Of a DNA stretch of 20,256 nt, positions 15,609-20,256 are shown in pieces (the first letter of the stretch is position 1; every line of letters begins with the position of its first letter). The translations under genes were made by a program, and so were the position numbers. The notes under the pieces are model-generated. The model worked only from the letters and a program-made list of their open reading frames with translations, had not been told where the DNA came from and made no database searches. Origin of the DNA: Ruminococcus sp. UBA3800 (GTDB taxonomy: Bacteria > Bacillota > Clostridia > Oscillospirales > Ruminococcaceae); the NCBI GenBank assembly GCA_002368715.1, contig DFEO01000139.1:1-20256 (forward strand), read 5' to 3'.

Positions 15609-16682
15609 ATGAATTTTCTGGGTTATACTTCAAAAGAATATCAGGACGAAAATGGAAGGGATCACTACTTTGACAATGCAAAGTTTCTCCTTATACTGCT
15701 CGTCGTTATTGCACACGCTATCTCGCCGCTGAAGACCGATATGAAAAAGGTCAGAGCTATATGGATGATAATAAACACCATGCATATGCCGTGCCTTATC
15801 TTTATCTCGGGCTACTTTGCAAAGGGCTATATCAAAAACGGAGTGATCAAGACCAGACGACTTATCACTTATGTAGTCTATTATCTTGCGGCACAGCTGA
15901 CCGTTTCATTGTTTGAATACTATGTTCTGGGATACAGCGAAACGATGGAACGAAGCGTTTTTGCACCAAGATCATCGCTATGGTATCTTATGTGCCTGAT
16001 CTGGTGGTTCATGCTCATGCCATTCCTTTACAAGCTGAAGCCTCAGTTCATTATCCCTGCGTCTATCGTGGTCGCCTGCCTTATAGGCTATGACACGAAG
16101 GCGAGCGATTTTCTGAGTGTAGCGAGAATGGTGAACCATTTCCCGTTCTTCATCATAGGCTACCACTTCAAAAAAGATTGGCTGTTCAAATTCAGAAAAG
16201 TCCCTGTCCAGATCGCAGCGATAGCTGTCGGCTGTTCGATAACGATACTTTGCTATTATAATATATCTGACATTGCCGAGAGGATAATAACCAGCAATTA
16301 CAATTACTACAACAGTGAGCTCAGCGTGCTGACGGACGAGCCCGTTATGTTCGTTCACAGACTGATATTCTATCTTGCTGCGGCAACGCTCTGCTTCTGT
16401 TTCCTGCTGCTGGTCCCCAGAGGAAAAGCTTTCTTCACACGCTTCGGATCGAGGACCTTGCAGGTCTACATACTGCACCGTTTCCTCTATCTTGCAGACC
16501 TGGAGTTCGGCTGGTATGAGCCGTTCCTCCACACACGCAAGGGAGTTGCTGAGATGACGCTGATAGCCATAGCCATAACCTTTATCCTGGCGCTCAAGCC
16601 CTTTGAATATCCGTTCAAGTGGCTCAGCAAGCTCAGCCTCAGACGCTTTGAGCGTGACCCGGAAGAACAGGTCAAGGCATAA
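15609..16682 (+). CDS. Membrane acyltransferase (acyltransferase 3 / fucose O-acetylase-like)
   Basis: A 357-aa polytopic membrane protein with about nine or ten hydrophobic spans. The N-terminal DNAKFLLILLVVIAHAI with H36 is the characteristic first-helix motif of the acyltransferase-3 family, nearest to the NolL or fucose 4-O-acetylase-like group (YFDNAKF start). These enzymes transfer acetyl or other acyl groups across the membrane to sugars of surface polymers. The C-terminus is cytoplasmic and charged. AGGAG (15598-15602), overlapping the stop of the preceding gene, lies 6 nt before the ATG. In this operon it would O-acylate the polymer built or modified by the neighbouring transferases. 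The acyl group is unknown. Confidence 0.87.
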   Translation: MNFLGYTSKEYQDENGRDHYFDNAKFLLILLVVIAHAISPLKTDMKKVRAIWMIINTMHMPCLIFISGYFAKGYIKNGVIKTRRLITYVVYYLAAQLTVSLFEYYVLGYSETMERSVFAPRSSLWYLMCLIWWFMLMPFLYKLKPQFIIPASIVVACLIGYDTKASDFLSVARMVNHFPFFIIGYHFKKDWLFKFRKVPVQIAAIAVGCSITILCYYNISDIAERIITSNYNYYNSELSVLTDEPVMFVHRLIFYLAAATLCFCFLLLVPRGKAFFTRFGSRTLQVYILHRFLYLADLEFGWYEPFLHTRKGVAEMTLIAIAITFILALKPFEYPFKWLSKLSLRRFERDPEEQVKA

Positions 16683-16692
16683 GATCACGATA

Positions 16693-16726
16693 AAAAACAA
16701 TTACCCTCGTCAAAAGGCGGGGGTAA
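16693..16726 (-). terminator. Minus-strand terminator-like hairpin between two plus-strand genes
   Basis: TTACCCTCGTC (16701-16711) and GGCGGGGGTAA (16716-16726) form an 11-bp stem with two G-T pairs (plus-strand reading) around AAAA. On the minus strand the stem runs into TTGTTTTTTA, as in an intrinsic terminator; on the plus strand no T-run follows. It lies in the only wide gap (70 nt) of the operon. It may stop antisense transcription or simply be an mRNA stability stem. Confidence 0.5.
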
Positions 16727-16752
16727 AGTCGCATAGAGAAGGAGATAGTTTT

Positions 16753-17823
16753 ATGAAGGTTTCAGATAACAGGTTTTTTCAGGAGGACATTGAAAACGCC
16801 GCAAAGAGCACCTCTGTTGACTGGGATGCGCTCAAAGGCAAGGGAGTTTTCGTGACAGGAGCCACAGGGCTTCTTGGCAGCCAGATAGTTATGACGCTGC
16901 TTATGGCAAACGAGCAGAAGGACCTCGGGCTTACGGTGTATGCTCTTGTGAGGAGCGAGGAGAAGGCAAAGACTGTTTTTTCAAATGTTGAGGGCAAAGG
17001 CCTTGTGTTTGTCAAGGGCGATGTTATGAAGCCCTTCGAGCTGGATGCCGATATCGACTTTGTTATCCATGCAGCAAACCCCACCAGTTCAAAGTTCTTT
17101 GTCGAGCATCCCGTGGAGACCATAACCACAACAGTCTGCGGCACAAGAAAGATGCTCCAGCTGGCTTATGAGAAGAACGTAAGCTCCTTTGTTTTCCTCT
17201 CATCCCTCGAGGTCTACGGTATACCCTCCGCCGAGGACGGCAGAGTTTCCGAGAAGGATTATGGCTATATCGACCCCATGAGCGTGCGCAGCAGCTATTC
17301 CGAGGGGAAGAGAATGGCCGAGACTATGTGTGTGGCTTATGCTTCACAGTACGGTGTGCCTGTCAAGGTGGCAAGGCTTTGCCAGTCGCTGGGCTCGGGT
17401 GTTGACTATAACGACGGCAGAGTGTTTGCTCAGTTTGCAAGGGCAGCTATCGAGGGTACGGACATCGTCCTCAAGACCGACGGCTCCACAGAGCGTAACT
17501 ATTCTTATATCAGCGATGCTGTTGCCGGCATCCTCACAGTTCTTACAAAGGGCGAGACAGCCCAGGCTTACAACATCGCAAACGAAGCCTCGGGCATAAC
17601 CATAAAGGATCTGGCTCTGCTTTTCTGCAATGAGTTCTCAGGCGGCAGGTCAAAGGTCGTGTTCGATATAGCTGAGGACGCAACGAAGCTCGGATATAAC
17701 CCGAAAATGAAGATACTGCTTGACACCTCAAAGCTGAGAGCTCTCGGCTGGGAGCCGAAGGTCGGACTGAAAAAGACATTCCAAAGGCTTGTCGAGAGTA
17801 TGAAGCTTGACAGAAAGGTCTGA
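16753..17823 (+). CDS. NAD-dependent epimerase/dehydratase (extended SDR)
   Basis: A 356-aa extended short-chain dehydrogenase. The NAD-binding motif TGATGLLG (G36, G39, G42) and the catalytic Y182-x3-K186 (YSEGK) are both present, with SSLEVYG supplying the serine; so it should be an active oxidoreductase, epimerase or dehydratase on a sugar nucleotide or sugar phosphate. ATG 16753 is chosen because AAGGAGAT (16739-16746) precedes it by 6 nt; the frame is open upstream into the acyltransferase gene but has no start with a binding site. In company with the cytidylyltransferase it could reduce or modify a CDP-linked sugar, as reductases paired with IspD-type enzymes do in CDP-polyol synthesis. 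The actual substrate is unknown. Confidence 0.9.
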   Translation: MKVSDNRFFQEDIENAAKSTSVDWDALKGKGVFVTGATGLLGSQIVMTLLMANEQKDLGLTVYALVRSEEKAKTVFSNVEGKGLVFVKGDVMKPFELDADIDFVIHAANPTSSKFFVEHPVETITTTVCGTRKMLQLAYEKNVSSFVFLSSLEVYGIPSAEDGRVSEKDYGYIDPMSVRSSYSEGKRMAETMCVAYASQYGVPVKVARLCQSLGSGVDYNDGRVFAQFARAAIEGTDIVLKTDGSTERNYSYISDAVAGILTVLTKGETAQAYNIANEASGITIKDLALLFCNEFSGGRSKVVFDIAEDATKLGYNPKMKILLDTSKLRALGWEPKVGLKKTFQRLVESMKLDRKV

Positions 17824-17824
17824 T

Positions 17825-18940
17825 ATGGAGCTGAAAAAAAGGCTGAAGCAGGAGCTTAAATACATCCTCCACAGGTTTGTTCTGCCGCTCGTTTATAACA
17901 GGTACAGGCATCTTCCGACAGTCAAGGGCAGAGTGGTGTTTGCCGACTCGAACACCGACACGCTCCCCGAGAGTATGCGCCTTGTTTATGAGCGCCTGAG
18001 CGAAAGGGAGGATATGGACATAAAGCTGTGCCTGTGTGATCTGAGAAAGGCAGGGCTCAGGCATAAGCTTTCGTTTATCACGGGCTTTATGAAAGAATAC
18101 GCCCGGGCAGAGTATGTGTTTATCTGCAATTATTTTCTGCCCGTCACATCCTGCCGTAAGAAAAAGGACACAAAGGTCATCCAGCTGTGGCATTCCTGCG
18201 GCCTGCTGAAAAAGTTTGCTTACGACACCCCTGATGATATCTCACCCTATTACCGTGGCAATGTCAACCGCAACATCTCGATGATAACCGTCAGCTCTCC
18301 CGCTGTAAAAGAGGTGTTCGAGAGCGCATACCGCCTGGAGGGGATACACAGGAAAATGGTGCGTGCTGTTGGCGTGAGCAGGACGGACGTGTTCTTCGAC
18401 AAGGCATATCTTGAGCGCTGCCGTGAGGAGCTTTTTGAAAGATACCCGCAGTTTAAGGGAAAGAAGATAGCTCTTTATGCGCCCACCTTCAGAGGAACGG
18501 CAGCTGATGCAAGGCTTGCAGGCCAGGAGCATATCAGCGCCTTACAGCAAAAGCTTGGCGATGACTGGGCAGTGATAATGAAGCCGCACCCACACATCAG
18601 AGGCGCTGAGTCAAACTGCGACATCCCAACTTCCGAGCTGTTTTCGGCGGCAGATGTTCTTATCAGCGATTATTCCTCTCTCATTTTCGAGTACGCACTT
18701 CTGAGAAAGCCGTTTGTGCTTTTTATGCCCGACTATGAGGAGTATGTGAAGAGCCGTGGCTTTTATGTCGACCCTGCTGGTTTCCCGTGTGAGATCATTA
18801 AAAACGGCGAAGAGCTTGCTGACAGTGTTCTGCGTGCTTACGGCAGGGAAGCAGGAGAGGACTATGAACAGTTTCTGCGTTATCACATGAGCGCCTGCGA
18901 CGGCCACGCAACAGACAGGATACTGAGAGTTGTAAAATAA
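17825..18940 (+). CDS. CDP-glycerol glycerophosphotransferase family protein
   Basis: A 371-aa stand-alone Glyphos_transf enzyme, related to TagB/TagF/TarL of wall teichoic acid synthesis. The blocks are LWHSCGLLKKF with H123, ALYAPTFRG, KPHPH (253-257) and LISDYSSLIFEYALLRKP (D282 to S285 central). The basic, hydrophobic N-terminus (KKRLKQELKYILHRFVLPLVYNR, seen as short pieces) suggests peripheral membrane binding, as in TagF. It would transfer one or more polyol-phosphate units from a CDP donor to a lipid-linked acceptor. ATG 17825 begins 1 nt after the SDR stop, with AAAGG at 17814-17818. It is the last gene of the operon and is followed by a strong terminator. It probably does a different step from the fused enzyme at 12108. 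Confidence 0.9.
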   Translation: MELKKRLKQELKYILHRFVLPLVYNRYRHLPTVKGRVVFADSNTDTLPESMRLVYERLSEREDMDIKLCLCDLRKAGLRHKLSFITGFMKEYARAEYVFICNYFLPVTSCRKKKDTKVIQLWHSCGLLKKFAYDTPDDISPYYRGNVNRNISMITVSSPAVKEVFESAYRLEGIHRKMVRAVGVSRTDVFFDKAYLERCREELFERYPQFKGKKIALYAPTFRGTAADARLAGQEHISALQQKLGDDWAVIMKPHPHIRGAESNCDIPTSELFSAADVLISDYSSLIFEYALLRKPFVLFMPDYEEYVKSRGFYVDPAGFPCEIIKNGEELADSVLRAYGREAGEDYEQFLRYHMSACDGHATDRILRVVK

Positions 18941-18947
18941 AAACAAG

Positions 18948-18981
18948 GCCCCAAAACAGAGTAAACTGTTTTGGGGCTTTT
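18948..18981. terminator. Bidirectional terminator between convergent genes
   Basis: A perfect 12-bp stem, GCCCCAAAACAG (18948-18959) and CTGTTTTGGGGC (18966-18977), followed by TTTT on the plus strand. On the minus strand the stem is followed by CTTGTTTTTAT, so it can also serve the GNAT gene that ends at 18999. Confidence 0.93.
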
Positions 18982-18998
18982 GTGTGTTCAGAGAAAGA

Positions 18999-19625
18999 TC
19001 AGAAAAGCTGTCCCGGAAGCTTCAGCTTCTCCTTGTAAGGGAAGCCTTTGTCAAACTCCTCGACCTCCTTGTCGCTTACATAGTAGCCCTGCGGTGTCTG
19101 ATAAACGCCGGTGACACCGTCGAGCCAGCCGCTAATAAGCTCCTTGCACAGGAAGAACGAAGAGTCGGCATCCTCGGGCAGATCGTGATATCTTATGCCG
19201 GATCTTGAGGCATAGTCAAAACCGCTCTTGCCGTAAAAGCCGATATCGCCTTCAAACAGCACAGCCCCGAAGCCGAGCTCACGGGCTTTTTCAAGGGAGC
19301 AGTCCAGAAGCTTTTTCCCATACCCCTTGCGTTTTAACTCAGGCGCAATGCAGATAGGTCCCATTGTGAGAACGTCGATGATCCTTCCGTCATCGGTTTC
19401 AATAACAGTTTTCATAAACATATTCTGACCGATGATAACGCCGTCCTTTTCCATAACGAGGTCCAGCTCTTTTACAAAAGCCGGGTCATCTCTCAGCCTG
19501 TGGATAACATAGTGCTCATAACAGCCCGGACGGTAGACGTTCCAGAACGAATCTCTTATAAGGCTTTCGACCTCTCTGTGATCTTTTTTCTTCTCCAAAC
19601 GGATGATACAGTCATTTTTATTCAT
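18999..19625 (-). CDS. GNAT-family N-acetyltransferase
   Basis: A 208-aa cytoplasmic acetyltransferase. The acetyl-CoA site is MGPICIAPELKRKGYGKKLL, with the pyrophosphate loop RKGYGK near residues 99-104, followed by EKARELGFGAVLFEGDIGFYGKSGF, a C-terminal GNAT signature. The C-terminal 60 residues are an extension. The layout resembles YhbS-like enzymes. The acceptor amine is unknown; a small molecule, peptide or antibiotic is possible. The ATG at 19623-19625 has AGGAGGT (19632-19638) 6 nt upstream on the minus strand. It is monocistronic with its own consensus promoter and an unusually structured leader of about 160 nt, which suggests regulated translation. Confidence 0.9.
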   Translation of the reverse strand: MNKNDCIIRLEKKKDHREVESLIRDSFWNVYRPGCYEHYVIHRLRDDPAFVKELDLVMEKDGVIIGQNMFMKTVIETDDGRIIDVLTMGPICIAPELKRKGYGKKLLDCSLEKARELGFGAVLFEGDIGFYGKSGFDYASRSGIRYHDLPEDADSSFFLCKELISGWLDGVTGVYQTPQGYYVSDKEVEEFDKGFPYKEKLKLPGQLF

Positions 19626-19644
19626 TATTTTACCTCCTGAAAAT

Positions 19645-19658
19645 TGTTGACATCAACA
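19645..19658. repeat. Dyad next to the GNAT ribosome binding site
   Basis: TGTTGA and TCAACA form a 6-bp inverted repeat around CA, 6 nt upstream of the Shine-Dalgarno sequence. It could be a short hairpin in the mRNA or a DNA-binding site. Confidence 0.4.
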
Positions 19659-19663
19659 GCCCT

Positions 19664-19710
19664 CGGGCGGGAGGTCTGACAGATCGCAAGCAGACCTCCC
19701 GGTCAGCCCG
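19664..19710 (-). promoter_or_regulatory. Leader hairpin of the GNAT mRNA with an internal anti-Shine-Dalgarno
   Basis: A perfect 11-bp stem, CGGGAGGTCTG (19691-19701 on the minus strand) and CAGACCTCCCG (19668-19678), closes a 12-nt loop; CGGG/CCCG at 19707-19710 and 19664-19667 can extend it. There is no U-run, so it is not a terminator. The 3' arm contains ACCTCC, complementary to GGAGGT of the GNAT ribosome binding site. It may be one arm of a translational switch. Confidence 0.55.
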
Positions 19711-19738
19711 CTATCTCCAATGTGTTGTACTTTTTCAA
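19703..19738 (-). CDS. Possible 11-aa leader peptide of the GNAT gene
   Basis: On the minus strand, AGGAG (19747-19751) is followed 8 nt later by TTG and then codons for MKKYNTLEIAG and TGA. The stop codon lies 1 nt before the 5' arm of the leader hairpin. The start MKKY is common in very short clostridial peptides. A TTG start and the tiny length make this tentative. Confidence 0.35.
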   Translation of the reverse strand: MKKYNTLEIAG

Positions 19739-19792
19739 ACAGCACTCTCCTGAATATAATATTGTTCAGACCCTTTCCAGCCTGACAGCTTT

Positions 19793-19821
19793 ATTATACA
19801 CCGCCGGGCACCTGTTGTCAA
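19793..19821 (-). promoter_or_regulatory. Promoter of the GNAT gene
   Basis: On the minus strand TTGACA (19816-19821) and TATAAT (19793-19798) are separated by 17 nt, both full consensus. Transcription would begin near 19786, leaving a leader of about 160 nt. Confidence 0.9.
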
Positions 19822-19831
19822 TTGCTGTAAA

Positions 19832-19864
19832 ACAAAAACCGCTGTATTTTAAAAATACAGCGGT
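19832..19864 (-). terminator. Terminator after purA
   Basis: ACCGCTGTATTT (19838-19849) and AAATACAGCGGT (19853-19864) form a perfect 12-bp stem; on the minus strand it is followed by TTTTTGTTTT. Confidence 0.92.
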
Positions 19865-19879
19865 ATGATCTATTATGTT

Positions 19880-20256
19880 TTATTTTTTCAGCTTGCTCTC
19901 TCTGTAAATAATGTCCTCTCTCTTAGGACCGTTTGAGACCATCGTTATCGGGAACCCGATCTGCTCCTCCACAAAGTCTATGTAAGCCTTGCACTTCTCG
20001 GGAAGCTCCTCATAATTTCTTATGCCTCTTATGTCTTCCTTCCAGCCGTCGAGCTCCTTGAGAACAGGCTTTGCCTTTTCGAGCTTCTGAGTAGTCGGGA
20101 AGTCCTTGGTCACCTCGCCGTCTATCTCATAGCCTACACAAACCGGGATCTTATCAAGATAGCCCAGAACGTCAAGCACAGTGAAAGCGACATCGGTCGT
20201 TCCCTGTATACGGCAGCCGTATCTCGAAGCAACACAGTCGAACCAGCCCATTCTTC
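19880..20256 (-). CDS. purA: Adenylosuccinate synthetase, C-terminal part only
   Basis: The visible 125 residues match the C-terminal region of PurA, which joins IMP and aspartate using GTP to make adenylosuccinate, the first step of AMP synthesis. Characteristic pieces are GWFDCVASRYGCRIQG, LDVLGYLDKIPVCVGYEIDG, ELDGWKEDIRG, YEELPEKCKAYIDFVEE and VSNGPKREDII. The frame is open to the right window edge with Arg before MGW, so the ATG at 20251 is internal and not a start. The N-terminal GTP-binding part is outside the window. The gene ends at 19880 and is followed by its own terminator. Confidence 0.96.
   Translation of the reverse strand, partial: RMGWFDCVASRYGCRIQGTTDVAFTVLDVLGYLDKIPVCVGYEIDGEVTKDFPTTQKLEKAKPVLKELDGWKEDIRGIRNYEELPEKCKAYIDFVEEQIGFPITMVSNGPKREDIIYRESKLKK

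Noticed and set aside
16603..16752. Upstream extension of the SDR into the acyltransferase gene
   Set aside because: The Rossmann fold and the AAGGAGAT site both place the start at 16753; the extension is the acyltransferase 3' end read in another frame and the hairpin region.
19653..19745. Alternative 30-aa ORF from GTG in the GNAT leader
   Set aside because: Its start codon touches the AGGAG site, leaving no spacing, and it reads straight through the hairpin; the TTG mini-ORF at 19703-19738 has proper spacing.

Overview
The window looks like a chromosomal segment of a gut-type clostridial Firmicute, most plausibly Ruminococcus or a close Oscillospiraceae relative. This is inferred from a leucine T-box leader, consensus sigma-A type promoters (TTGACA-17-TATAAT), strong AGGAGG ribosome binding sites, class II GalT, clostridial-type GlgB and LicD/CDP-glycerol transferase genes. 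No rRNA, tRNA, CRISPR array, insertion sequence or phage gene was seen.

Layout. (1) 1-454, minus strand: the 5' end of leuA with a complete leucine T-box leader (specifier CUC) and its own promoter. (2) 552-4123, plus strand: a promoter followed by galT and glgB, with a short coding-like stretch between them in frame with galT, ended by a terminator. (3) 4189-7023: an independently transcribed cytoplasmic GH2 glycosidase. (4) 7078-9163: an exported, probably lipid-anchored VanY-like (M15B) protein that has lost key catalytic residues, overlapping by 7 nt with a small alpha/beta-hydrolase esterase. (5) 9278-10466: a P-loop ATPase of the PRK06851 type whose second P-loop is degenerate. (6) 10563-18981: a six-gene operon for a cell-surface phosphopolymer or its decoration: LicD (with a degenerate SDR-like N-terminal domain), a GT-A/glycerophosphotransferase fusion, an IspD/TarI-type cytidylyltransferase, a membrane O-acyltransferase, an NAD-dependent SDR and a second glycerophosphotransferase. 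(7) 18999-19821, minus strand: a GNAT acetyltransferase behind a structured leader with a possible mini-ORF. (8) 19832-20256, minus strand: the 3' end of purA.

How the genes could work together. GalT and GlgB link galactose entry (Leloir pathway) to glycogen branching; the neighbouring GH2 enzyme may supply hexose from imported oligosaccharides. In the six-gene operon, the cytidylyltransferase and SDR could make a CDP-activated polyol or sugar phosphate, LicD and the two CDP-glycerol-transferase-like enzymes could transfer phospho-polyol units, and the acyltransferase could O-acylate the product. The operon has no flippase, polymerase or initiating transferase, so it probably completes or modifies a polymer whose core is encoded elsewhere.

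The points most worth a second look are the SDR-LicD fusion and the operon around it, the GNAT leader in which a mini-ORF stop abuts a hairpin whose 3' arm can pair with the GNAT Shine-Dalgarno sequence, and the catalytically broken VanY-like lipoprotein.
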